Part shown: piece by piece, positions 8,889 to 17,616 of the stretch
Layout: every line of letters starts with the position of its first letter
Numbering within the stretch: the first letter of the stretch is position 1
Origin: Crocinitomix algicola
GTDB lineage: Bacteria; Bacteroidota; Bacteroidia; Flavobacteriales_D; Crocinitomicaceae
Direction of reading: 5' to 3'
Length of the DNA: 64,000 nt
Assembly (NCBI RefSeq): GCF_001661595.2
Contig: NZ_LYPF02000019.1
Location: 62,001-126,000 of the forward strand
The notes under the pieces: model-generated
The model's input: the letters and a program-made list of their open reading frames with translations, nothing else
What the model was told of the DNA's origin: nothing
The model's database searches: none
Translations under genes and position numbers: made by a program

Positions 8889-11800
8889 TTGATCGAGTTA
8901 ATCATCTTGATTTTAATTTTAGTGGCCTTCTTTATTCGAACGTCCTGGTTTCAAACTTATTTAGCACAAAATCTTGCTTCTTTTCTATCGAATGAGTTGG
9001 ATACAGAGGTGCGTATTGATAAAGTAGACGTCATTTTTTTTGATAAAGTAGATATTGAAGGGGTGTACATTGAAGATAAAATTAAAGATACGCTTCTATT
9101 TTCAGAATCTATTCGCGTTAACGTTGGTGGATTTAGTCTGAGCGAATCTTTTGTAGAAGTGCAGGATGTTACCTTAAATAAAACAGTTGCCAATATCCGA
9201 AAATATAAAAATGACACGACATTCAATTTTCAACATTTAATAGATTATTTCGCCAGTGAAGAAAAAGATACAACCGAAAGTTCTCCCTTTGCGGTTCGTG
9301 TAGAAGCGGTAAACTTAAATGATGTAAATTTCAGATATCAAGACCAAAATGAAGATCCTTTGCCTTTCGGAATTGATTATTCGGATCTTAATATTCAGCA
9401 TCTTTATGGTCGATTTTCTGACTTTAGTTTCGAAAATGAAAATATCATTACTCGCATTGAAAATTTAAAATTTAAGGAACAAAGTGGATTAGCCTTAACC
9501 AATTTAACAGTAGACCTCTTATATAACGCTAAAATAATTGGCTTGGAGAACCTAGAGCTAGCATTGAGTAATTCTGTTTTACGTGCCGATTTCTTAAATC
9601 TCAAAACTCCAAATGGAGCAGAGGATTTTAGTGATTTTGTTCATAAAGTCGTTTTTGATAGTAAAATTATAAATACTCAAATTGATCTAGCAGATATTGC
9701 TTATTTCGTTCCAACAATTCGAGGAATGAATACCATAGTTAATATTCATAATATAAATGTTTCAGGTCCGGTTTATGGAATGCGACTTGCTCAAACTGAT
9801 ATTTCACTTTTACAGTCCACAAAAATTCAAGGAGATTTTCAAATACCTAATCTGGATGATCCAGAATCTGCCATTTTTAATGAAAAATTAGATTTATTTC
9901 AAACTTCAATTGAGGATATAGAGAGAATTAAACTGACACCATTTTTATCGAATCAAGATTATTTAGTTCTGCCTGCGTCTATGAAACAAGCAGAGAATAT
10001 TCGAATTGAAGGTGGACATTTTACAGGGTCGTTAAATAATTTTCAGGTAGATGGTAATATAAGTTCTGGGTTGGGGAATGTGACGACTGAATATGGATTG
10101 AAATTTAAAAAAGATCCAGTTTCAAATATCTATTATTATAGTTCGGTAAAAGAGGATGGACAAAATCGAGATATTCAAGTGACAAATTTAGACCTTGGGG
10201 CATTAACAGATAACACGATGTTGGGAAAAACGACAGGTTGGTTGTCCGTTAAAAAAGGTTCTAAAGGGTTTTCGCTGGATGATTTATTAGTCTTGTTTTC
10301 TGGACGATTTGAATCTTTTGAGTTAAACGGTTATGAATACCATGATATCATAATTACCAAAGGGGAGTTCACCAATAATGTATTTGATGGAGAAGTTAAA
10401 ATTGATGATGACAACTTAGCCCTAACTTATGATGGCTGGATGGACTTAAAAGATGATATGACATTTGAGTTTGACGTGAGGATTGATAGTGCTAAGCTGG
10501 CGGAGCTGAATTTCAGAGAGGATGGAATTGTGGATCGATTAAAATCTTCGAAAATTGAGGTGAAAATAAAGGGAAATAGTTTAGAAAACATAAGAGGAAA
10601 AGTTGCAATACGTGGTTTTGATTATATGGACTCATCGATTGGAACGGATATTTCATTGGATAGTTTGTACTTACAGATTGATAGAAGTGATTCTTTAGAC
10701 AGGGTTTACCTGAATTCCGATTTTGTCGATTTGGATCTATCCGGAAAGTTTGACTTAGGTGATATTTGGCCGTCAATTCAACATCAATTAGCGCGGGTGG
10801 CCGATAATATGATCGAGGATGTCGATATTATAGAGTCTAACAATAAACATTTTAATCTTAATGTCAATCTTAAAGATATTAACCCATTTATGCCATACAT
10901 AGACTCTACTTTGTATGTGGCTAAAGGAACCAAATTAGAGGCGGATTATAGTTTGGAAAAATTAAAAATGAAAATTGAATTGACTTCCGATCTTGTAACC
11001 TATGGAGATATGAAATTAGTAGACCTTCACTTAACAAACTATTTTGATAGTTTACGAGCTAATATGCAGTACGAAGCTGGTGAAGTATATGTACAGGATA
11101 GTCTAGGTGTTCGCTATGCGGCTATATTCTCATATTTAAAAGATAATAAATTTTCCACAAACGTTGGTTGGGATGCAATGGGGGATGTCGAACCAGCACT
11201 TTTCGCTTTTACCACTGAAATTGACAGTGCGCATAATGTTTTAACAGAGTTTAATCCTTCTTTCTTTTTCTTAAAATCACATAAATGGAATATCAACCCG
11301 AGTTCATCAATTCTGTTTAATGAAGAAATTGTAGAGGTTTCAGACTTTAGAATAGCGAATAAAAATCAATTTATCGATTTATCCGGTCGTGTTTCAAAAA
11401 ATCCAAAAGATTGGTTGTATGTACAAGTGAGGGATTTTGATCTGGCGGATTTGAATGGTATGTTAGGTGAAGATCTCGGGTTAGGTGGAATTTTAAATGT
11501 TGAAGGAGGTGTTTCGGATCTCTACGATAATGTAAAGTTCATGGCGCTTTCACATATTGCTGATCTTGAAGTTAAAAATGAGCTTGTTGGAGATTTACTG
11601 GTGGATAATAAGTGGAATAAAGAAAAAAATAGTATCGAACTTAATGGAAACCTCAAAAGAGAAGGTATTGAAACGTTTAAAATTTCGGGAAGTTATTTAA
11701 CAGAAGAAGAAAAAGACAACCTCGATTTAGAGTTAAATTTTGATAATACGGACATTAGCTTCCTAAACGCTTTTGAAGACCCTGAATTGTACCGCGAAAT

Positions 11801-13403
11801 TGAAGGAATTTTAAACGGTAAATTAACCATAAAAGGAGAAGTTGCAAGTCCTCAAATTAAAGGTGGTTTAAACGTTATTGCAGCTAAAGTTCTTGTGCCA
11901 ATGTTTAATGTAAAGTTTGGGCTGGATGGGCCAATTAATTTTGGAGAAAAAGGCTTTAGTACAAAATCATTAAAATTAACAGATGAAGAAGGTCATAAGG
12001 CAATCACAGCGATGGATATTCGACATAAAAATTGGTCAGACTGGAAATACGATATTCACCTAGACATGTCCTCTGATAAATCATCTAAGCGTTTTTTAGC
12101 AATGAATACAAAATATAAAGACGGTGATTTGTATTATGGGAAAGCCTACGTGTCTGGTGATGTATTCGTAAATGGTTCGACTGAATTAACTGAAATTGGA
12201 GTGAATGTAACAACACAACCGGGTACCGACTTAAAGCTGGCAATGTACGGATCGGGTAATCTTGAAGAGTCTTCGTTTATCGTTTATGATTCGGTAGTTC
12301 CACCAAGATATACAACCGATGATGGCGCAAAAGCAGCACAGCTAGAATCTTCTGGTTTGGTGATGGACTTAAACTTCAATATTACCAAAGAGACAAAAGC
12401 GACAATTGTTTTTGACCCCATTTATGAGGATCAAATAGTCGTCGATGCTGGAGAAGGTGCTATATCTTTAAATATGGATGAGTTTGGTGAAATGAAAATG
12501 TTTGGTAATTATACGATTCAAAAAGGAATGTATTTCATGCGTGTTAAGGGGCTAGTCAATAAAGACTTTATCATTCGTAATGGAAGTAGTTTAAAATGGA
12601 ATATTTCTCCTTATGATGCAGATATAAATATTTTTGCAGATTATAAAACCGATGTTTCATTTGCCCCAATATTGCCGATAGGGTTGGAAGGGGATAGTGA
12701 GAAAAAAGAAAGTGTAACGGCGACAATTAATATGGGCAATACTTTGATGAGCCCAACGATTAGTTTTGCTATTTCTTCAGCGTCTGCTGGTTCTTTAGGT
12801 CAAGCAGCATTAAAATCAATCGCGGCGGATCAGGATGAGTTGAATAAACAATTTTTCTCGATTGTAGCTTTAAACAAATTTATTTCAACTAATGGTCAAG
12901 GTGGAGCATCGGGTGATGCAGCCATAGATTTTGCTCAAGATCAAATCAATGCAATTTTAGATAATATTGGCGATAATTATGAGATTGCAGCTGTACTTGA
13001 CAATGGATCTACTGCTGTGGATTTAGAAACGAAAGTAGGGGAAAAGATTTCAATAAAAACAAGTTTAGGTGTAGTTTCAGGAGACGAACAACATTCAGGA
13101 GGAATTATTGGAGATGTAATTATTGAATATCGATTAAACGATGACGGAACTTTTACGGTGAATGTTTTTAACACTTCAAATCAAGGAAGTGAAGCTGAAA
13201 ATGGACCTTTCACTCAAGGTGTTGGTTTACATTACTCCGAATCTTTCAATACAGCAGAGGAATTTAAGCTATTACAAGCTTTTTTAAATATATTTAGATC
13301 CAAAGAAAAAGATGTTGAAATAAATCCGAATAAGGATAACGGAAAGAAAAAAAGGGTCGAAGGTGCGCGTGAAGCGATACTTAATCCCAAAGAAGAAAAT
13401 TAG
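8889..13403 (+). CDS. tamB: TamB-like translocation/assembly module protein (DUF490 C-terminus)
   Basis: 1504 residues. An N-terminal membrane anchor (IELIILILILVAFFI) is followed by the AsmA/TamB-like start FQTYLAQNLASFLSNELDTEVRIDKVDV. A very long body of short amphipathic beta-strands follows, and then the TamB C-terminal domain (about 1140-1460, with KGMYFMRVKGLVNKDF and DNIGDNYEIAAVLDNGS). Such proteins bridge inner and outer membranes and take part in outer-membrane protein assembly or phospholipid transport. The start is uncertain: TTG at 8889 gives almost no residues before the anchor, and the frame stays open upstream (LSKILKGFGRSIHI), so a non-ATG start near 8859 is possible. It is divergent from tsaD and 27 bp before accC. 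Confidence 0.9.
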   Translation: MIELIILILILVAFFIRTSWFQTYLAQNLASFLSNELDTEVRIDKVDVIFFDKVDIEGVYIEDKIKDTLLFSESIRVNVGGFSLSESFVEVQDVTLNKTVANIRKYKNDTTFNFQHLIDYFASEEKDTTESSPFAVRVEAVNLNDVNFRYQDQNEDPLPFGIDYSDLNIQHLYGRFSDFSFENENIITRIENLKFKEQSGLALTNLTVDLLYNAKIIGLENLELALSNSVLRADFLNLKTPNGAEDFSDFVHKVVFDSKIINTQIDLADIAYFVPTIRGMNTIVNIHNINVSGPVYGMRLAQTDISLLQSTKIQGDFQIPNLDDPESAIFNEKLDLFQTSIEDIERIKLTPFLSNQDYLVLPASMKQAENIRIEGGHFTGSLNNFQVDGNISSGLGNVTTEYGLKFKKDPVSNIYYYSSVKEDGQNRDIQVTNLDLGALTDNTMLGKTTGWLSVKKGSKGFSLDDLLVLFSGRFESFELNGYEYHDIIITKGEFTNNVFDGEVKIDDDNLALTYDGWMDLKDDMTFEFDVRIDSAKLAELNFREDGIVDRLKSSKIEVKIKGNSLENIRGKVAIRGFDYMDSSIGTDISLDSLYLQIDRSDSLDRVYLNSDFVDLDLSGKFDLGDIWPSIQHQLARVADNMIEDVDIIESNNKHFNLNVNLKDINPFMPYIDSTLYVAKGTKLEADYSLEKLKMKIELTSDLVTYGDMKLVDLHLTNYFDSLRANMQYEAGEVYVQDSLGVRYAAIFSYLKDNKFSTNVGWDAMGDVEPALFAFTTEIDSAHNVLTEFNPSFFFLKSHKWNINPSSSILFNEEIVEVSDFRIANKNQFIDLSGRVSKNPKDWLYVQVRDFDLADLNGMLGEDLGLGGILNVEGGVSDLYDNVKFMALSHIADLEVKNELVGDLLVDNKWNKEKNSIELNGNLKREGIETFKISGSYLTEEEKDNLDLELNFDNTDISFLNAFEDPELYREIEGILNGKLTIKGEVASPQIKGGLNVIAAKVLVPMFNVKFGLDGPINFGEKGFSTKSLKLTDEEGHKAITAMDIRHKNWSDWKYDIHLDMSSDKSSKRFLAMNTKYKDGDLYYGKAYVSGDVFVNGSTELTEIGVNVTTQPGTDLKLAMYGSGNLEESSFIVYDSVVPPRYTTDDGAKAAQLESSGLVMDLNFNITKETKATIVFDPIYEDQIVVDAGEGAISLNMDEFGEMKMFGNYTIQKGMYFMRVKGLVNKDFIIRNGSSLKWNISPYDADINIFADYKTDVSFAPILPIGLEGDSEKKESVTATINMGNTLMSPTISFAISSASAGSLGQAALKSIAADQDELNKQFFSIVALNKFISTNGQGGASGDAAIDFAQDQINAILDNIGDNYEIAAVLDNGSTAVDLETKVGEKISIKTSLGVVSGDEQHSGGIIGDVIIEYRLNDDGTFTVNVFNTSNQGSEAENGPFTQGVGLHYSESFNTAEEFKLLQAFLNIFRSKEKDVEINPNKDNGKKKRVEGAREAILNPKEEN

Positions 13404-13430
13404 ATTTTTTAAAAGCATAAAGAGAGTAAA

Positions 13431-14897
13431 ATGAAAAAAGTATTAGTAGCAAATAGAGGTGAAATTGCCTTGCGTATTATGCGTACATTGAAGAGGTTGA
13501 ACATCCAAAGTGTAGCTGTTTATTCTGACGTAGATAGTGATGCTCCATTCGTTAAATTTGCTGATGAAGCTTATTGTCTTGGTGAAGCAACGCCTTCTGA
13601 GAGCTATCTAAACATGGATAAAATTCTAAAAATAGCGCTACAAACTAATACAGACGGTATACACCCTGCTTACGGATTTTTGTCTGAGAATGCGGTCTTT
13701 GCTGAAAAAGTAGCAGAGGCAGGAATTAAATTTATCGGACCATCCATTAAAGCAATAAATGTAATGGGTGATAAACTGGATGCTAAACAAGCTGTAAAAG
13801 CCTTTGATGTACCAATGGTTCCGGGTACAGATGAAGCGATTACCGATATTGCAGAAGGTAAGTCTATAGCAGAGTCTATAGGTTACCCAATTTTGATTAA
13901 AGCTTCTGCAGGAGGAGGAGGTAAAGGGATGCGTGTTGTTGAAAATAGTGCCGAATTTGAAAGTCAATTCGACCGTGCAGTTTCTGAAGCTATTTCTTCT
14001 TTTGGAAATGGGGCTGTATTTATTGAGAAATTTGTTCAACAACCTAAGCATATTGAAATTCAGATTATTGCAGATCAGCATGGTAATGTTCTACATTTGA
14101 ATGAAAGAGAGTGTTCAATTCAAAGACGTCATCAAAAAGTAGTAGAAGAAGCTCCATCTCCAGTAGTGGATCAAGAATTAAGAGAACGAATGGGGCAAGC
14201 AGCAATTAATGTTGCTAAATCTTGTGATTATGAAGGTGTAGGTACAGTTGAGTTTTTATTGGATAAAGATAAAAATTTCTATTTTCTGGAAATGAATACC
14301 AGACTACAGGTTGAACACCCAGTAACAGAAATGATTACAGGACTCGATTTGGTTGAAGAACAAATTAAAGTGGCCCGTGGCGAAGCTTTATCATATACCC
14401 AAGAAGAAGTACAGTTGAAAGGCCATGCAATCGAAATTCGCGTTTATGCAGAAGATCCTATGAATGACTTTTTACCAGATTTAGGAACGCTGGTTCATTA
14501 TAAACGTCCTGTTGGTTTAGGTATTCGTGTGGATGATGGATACGAGCAAGGAATGAAAATTCCTTTAAATTATGACCCAATGATAGCTAAACTTATCGTC
14601 TACGGAGAAACTCGTGAAGAGGCTATTGAAAAAACAATACAAGCAATTGATGATTATGAAATTGCAGGGTTCAGTACAACGATGGGATTCTGTCGTTTCG
14701 CTATTAATCATCCTGAATTCAGAAATGGTAATTTTACGATTAATTTTGTAGGAGATCATTTTAAACCAGAAATGCTTAGAACGCCTGTTGAATCAAATAT
14801 CGCGGAAATGACTTATGGCGTATTTAACGAGCTTAAAAATAATGCTTCTCCAAAAAAAGTGTTGGATGAGTATAGCGCTTGGAAACAAAATCGCTAA
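13431..14897 (+). CDS. accC: Biotin carboxylase subunit of acetyl/acyl-CoA carboxylase
   Basis: 488 residues, slightly longer than E. coli AccC (449). It carboxylates biotin on the carrier protein using ATP and bicarbonate. The N-terminal domain starts KKVLVANRGEIALRI; the ATP-grasp glycine loop GGGGKGMR is at 161-168; ERECSIQRRHQK at 225-236 and FLEMNTRLQVEHPVTE at 285-300 are the catalytic segments. No biotin carrier domain is fused and no accB or carboxyltransferase gene is adjacent, so it could serve acetyl-, propionyl- or another acyl-CoA carboxylase. It follows the TamB-like gene by 27 bp and its stop overlaps the convergent gene by 4 bp. Confidence 0.93.
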   Translation: MKKVLVANRGEIALRIMRTLKRLNIQSVAVYSDVDSDAPFVKFADEAYCLGEATPSESYLNMDKILKIALQTNTDGIHPAYGFLSENAVFAEKVAEAGIKFIGPSIKAINVMGDKLDAKQAVKAFDVPMVPGTDEAITDIAEGKSIAESIGYPILIKASAGGGGKGMRVVENSAEFESQFDRAVSEAISSFGNGAVFIEKFVQQPKHIEIQIIADQHGNVLHLNERECSIQRRHQKVVEEAPSPVVDQELRERMGQAAINVAKSCDYEGVGTVEFLLDKDKNFYFLEMNTRLQVEHPVTEMITGLDLVEEQIKVARGEALSYTQEEVQLKGHAIEIRVYAEDPMNDFLPDLGTLVHYKRPVGLGIRVDDGYEQGMKIPLNYDPMIAKLIVYGETREEAIEKTIQAIDDYEIAGFSTTMGFCRFAINHPEFRNGNFTINFVGDHFKPEMLRTPVESNIAEMTYGVFNELKNNASPKKVLDEYSAWKQNR

Positions 14898-15985
14898 TAG
14901 TTAACTATTTGTATAGAGTAGGGTTCTTCATCCCAGAATTGGATATGTAGAATGTAAATGCCGCTTGGGTAATTCGATAAATCAATTATTTCGTTTTTTG
15001 AATGGATTAATTCGCTGCCCGATTGATTAAAAATTTGGTAAGATTCGAATTTGAACTCAAGATGGTACTCATTACTGTTTATACGTTTAATACTTCGCTT
15101 ATTGTCAAATTTATGAAGCTCGCTATTGTTGGATGTATCAATGATTTTAAGATGCGATAAAATAGCAGGATCTGAATCTTTTTGTTCCGAACTAATGTAC
15201 ATTGTGTGACTATCGGACAGAGTTACTCCTTCAATTTGTATCGACCCACTCAAATCGGGGTTAAATCTTGTAAAAGAATGAGAAGATAAAGGAGAGTCAC
15301 CTAATTCTGGGCAATAGAGGATGAAATCGTCAAAGATTTGATACCCTATTAATACTAAGCGTTTTGTAATAGGGTCATAATCTGCTGCTGTTACTAAACC
15401 TTCTGAATTTATAGAATCTGTTTTGTGTAACTCATATGTTCCAGGGTACTTGGAAACTGGATAGATATTTGATTTAAAATTACCCCAGTTCTTTGTAAAA
15501 ATATAGAGGCTATCACCTTTAGAAATAAATGCTTCGGCATCAAAGTTTGTCTCGTAAAGCGCAGGTTCAAAGCTGGTTTGATCAGCATAACTAAACTGAA
15601 TTGTATCACAATAAATAGTATCGTTTTCACTGTGCTCATATTCGTAAATTGAAATTCGGTATATTCTTAAGTCGGTTCGAATACCAGCATTATTTCCAAA
15701 ATCGCCAATGTATATAAATTCTTCATCTTTACAAATATCTTCCCAATCATTTGATTCTGCATTAGCTATATGAACACGTCTAGTAATTAATGCGGTTAAT
15801 GGATCTATTTCATAAAGTGTTGGACCATCACCAGAATCATTATGTGTAATCATACGATCTTCAAATAAGATTAATCCTGATGTTTCCTGAACTTCTATCG
15901 GTAGTGGATGACTTTCTATCTCAATTATTTCCTGTCCAAATACCCCTAAAGGAATAATTGTTAAAAGTAATTTAAAGAATCTCAT
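14894..15985 (-). CDS. Secreted beta-propeller protein with T9SS-like C-terminus
   Basis: 363 residues. Signal peptide about 1-17 (LLLTIIPLGVFGQ). The body has repeated propeller-like blades (SGLILFEDRMITHND; NDWEDICKDEEFIYIGDFGNN; EAFISKGDSLYIFTKNWG; LVTAADYDPITKRLVLIGY; IEGVTLSDSHTMYISSEQ), resembling SdiA-regulated/esterase-like propellers. The last ~70 residues (SYQIFNQSGSELIHSKN, ending YPSGIYILHIQFWDEEPYSIQI) look like a type IX sorting domain. It is therefore probably exported; substrate unknown. It is convergent with accC and divergent from the small gene at 16065. Confidence 0.75.
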   Translation of the reverse strand: MRFFKLLLTIIPLGVFGQEIIEIESHPLPIEVQETSGLILFEDRMITHNDSGDGPTLYEIDPLTALITRRVHIANAESNDWEDICKDEEFIYIGDFGNNAGIRTDLRIYRISIYEYEHSENDTIYCDTIQFSYADQTSFEPALYETNFDAEAFISKGDSLYIFTKNWGNFKSNIYPVSKYPGTYELHKTDSINSEGLVTAADYDPITKRLVLIGYQIFDDFILYCPELGDSPLSSHSFTRFNPDLSGSIQIEGVTLSDSHTMYISSEQKDSDPAILSHLKIIDTSNNSELHKFDNKRSIKRINSNEYHLEFKFESYQIFNQSGSELIHSKNEIIDLSNYPSGIYILHIQFWDEEPYSIQIVNY

Positions 15986-16029
15986 TTTTTAATTAGTTTT
16001 GGTTTTTACTTAACAATATCGGTAAAAAT

Positions 16030-16058
16030 TTGACAATACAGAAAATATTTAGTATAAT
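16030..16058 (+). promoter_or_regulatory. Perfect E. coli-type sigma70 promoter hexamers
   Basis: TTGACA at 16030-16035 and TATAAT at 16053-16058, separated by exactly 17 bp. This is the enterobacterial consensus, not the Bacteroidota one. Transcription would start at about the ATG at 16065, giving a leaderless mRNA. It may be coincidence in AT-rich DNA or a sign of transfer. Confidence 0.4.
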
Positions 16059-16064
16059 GCAGTT

Positions 16065-16436
16065 ATGATTTTAGACGAAAAACAAGAACATAAGGCATTA
16101 ATTGAAAAGACAATTAACTATCTCGAAGATAAAGGGTACGAAAATATTAAAGCGGATATAGACGGTTACGAAACGCCGAAATCCTTTAAAATGCCTTCGA
16201 AAGGTATCGAAATTACACCAGATATTGTCGCTGAGAACAATGGTCGAGTGCAGTATATTGAGGTCGGATTAAAATCTCAAGACATTCCGTTGCTAAAAAC
16301 AAAATGGAAGTTTCTAAAGACCTTAGCAGAGTTGAAAAATAGAAATTTCAGAGTAATTGCCCATAAAGGGAGCTATGGTTTTTCCGATAAACTAATGAAT
16401 GAAATTAATTTAAATAAATCTGCACTAAGAATTTAA
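16065..16436 (+). CDS. Small orphan protein, possibly nuclease-fold
   Basis: 123 residues with no signal peptide or membrane segment. I do not recognise the family. An N-terminal helix (EQEHKALIEKTINYLEDKGYENI is about 7-29) is followed by ITPDIVAENNGRVQYIEVGLK, in which Asp53, Glu66 and Lys70 are placed roughly like the acidic-acidic-lysine core of PD-(D/E)XK nucleases, although the ExxxK spacing is not canonical. It stands alone, with a perfect sigma70-type promoter just upstream and a strong intrinsic terminator after it, so it is a self-contained single-gene unit. Confidence 0.6.
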   Translation: MILDEKQEHKALIEKTINYLEDKGYENIKADIDGYETPKSFKMPSKGIEITPDIVAENNGRVQYIEVGLKSQDIPLLKTKWKFLKTLAELKNRNFRVIAHKGSYGFSDKLMNEINLNKSALRI

Positions 16437-16471
16437 CCAAAATACGGTGTGAAAAATAATTTATGAACCGA

Positions 16472-16497
16472 CCCGATGAATATTCATCGGGTTTTTT
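16472..16497 (+). terminator. Intrinsic terminator after the 16065 gene
   Basis: A perfect 20 bp palindrome (16472-16491, arm CCCGATGAAT) is followed by six T residues. It lies 36 bp after the stop codon. Confidence 0.85.
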
Positions 16498-16526
16498 AAT
16501 GAAATGAAAACTGAATTGATTCAATT

Positions 16527-16563
16527 AAAAAAAGGGACTTTGCATTTTTGCGAAGCCCCTTTT
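16527..16563 (-). terminator. Intrinsic terminator for the FAH/E1 operon
   Basis: On the minus strand, GGGGCTTCGCA and TGCAAAGTCCC form an 11 bp stem (two mismatches) around a four-base A loop, followed by seven T residues. It lies 22 bp beyond the stop of the fumarylacetoacetase-like gene. Confidence 0.8.
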
Positions 16564-16584
16564 CAATTATAATATTATATGTTT

Positions 16585-17607
16585 TTATGCTGGAGGATTG
16601 TATTTCTCAACATCTTGGTTCATCATACCAAATATAGAGTTCCCATCCTCATCATTCATATAAATCTTAACATTATCGCCAAATTGCATAAAAGGAGTTG
16701 ACGGCTTTCCATCTAAAATAGTTTCAACCATTCTCTCCTCCGCTAGGCAGCAGTAACCTAAACCACCTTGAACAATCGGCTTACCAGGGCCACCGTCTTT
16801 ATCCTTATTTGATATAGTTCCGGAACCAATAATTGTACCAGCACTTAGCGGTCTCGTTTTAGCTGCGTGTTCAATTAATTTCCCAAAATTAAAGGTCATA
16901 TCAACACCTGCGTGAACTCTACCTAAAGGAAGGTCATTTAAATCAACAGAAATTGGTAAATTAACTTTACCGTCCTTCCATGCATCACCTAATTCATCTG
17001 GTGTAATCGCGACAGGAGAAAATGCGCTAGAAGGTTTGGACTGAACAAATCCAAAGCCTTTTCCAAGTTCTTGAGGAATTAACCCTCTTAATGAAACATC
17101 GTTCACTAACATAATTAAACGCACATAATCCAACGTTTTCTCTTTTTTAGCACCCATTGGAACATCACCGAGAATAACGGCCGTTTCAGCCTCCATGTCA
17201 ATGCCCCAATCAGTAGACTCCATTTTGATGTTTTCATGCGGTGCAAGAAATGTATCAGATCCTCCTTGATACATTAACGGATCTTCCCAAAAACTTGGTG
17301 GCATCTCCGCATTTCTAGCTTTACGAACTAATTCTACATGGTTAACATAAGCCGATCCATCTAGCCATTGTGGCGCTCTCGGAAGAGGGGATGTACAAGC
17401 TGTTTCGTCAAAATCAAATGCAGCTTCAGCATTGCCAGCGTTTAACTGATCGTATTCTTCCTTTAATCGAGGTGCAACATTATCCCAGTCGTCTAACGCT
17501 GATTGCATAGTAGGTGCACTCTTAGCATGTATTGCTTTTTTTAGGTTTTTAGAAACGACAAGTAATTTACCGTCTCTACTCATATCTTTTAGTGTAGCTA
17601 ACTTCAT
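16585..17607 (-). CDS. Fumarylacetoacetate hydrolase family protein
   Basis: 340 residues. The FAH fold carries the metal ligands of the DMEAETAVILGD motif (two Glu and one Asp) with the GSGTISNKDKDGGPG loop of the active site, and the C-terminal GDNVKIYMNDEDG typical of long FAH members. The family hydrolyses C-C bonds in acyl-pyruvates; the length and N-terminal domain (MKLATLKDMSRDGKLLVVSK) suggest a tyrosine/aromatic degradation enzyme giving fumarate and acetoacetate. It begins 9 bp after the fused E1 gene, so both are on one transcript linking amino-acid breakdown steps. Exact substrate is inferred. Confidence 0.88.
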   Translation of the reverse strand: MKLATLKDMSRDGKLLVVSKNLKKAIHAKSAPTMQSALDDWDNVAPRLKEEYDQLNAGNAEAAFDFDETACTSPLPRAPQWLDGSAYVNHVELVRKARNAEMPPSFWEDPLMYQGGSDTFLAPHENIKMESTDWGIDMEAETAVILGDVPMGAKKEKTLDYVRLIMLVNDVSLRGLIPQELGKGFGFVQSKPSSAFSPVAITPDELGDAWKDGKVNLPISVDLNDLPLGRVHAGVDMTFNFGKLIEHAAKTRPLSAGTIIGSGTISNKDKDGGPGKPIVQGGLGYCCLAEERMVETILDGKPSTPFMQFGDNVKIYMNDEDGNSIFGMMNQDVEKYNPPA

Positions 17608-17616
17608 AGTCTATTT

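Noticed and set aside
13638-14081. 147-codon minus-strand open frame inside accC
   Set aside because: Entirely antisense to a well-conserved biotin carboxylase; its residue pattern is that of an antisense shadow.
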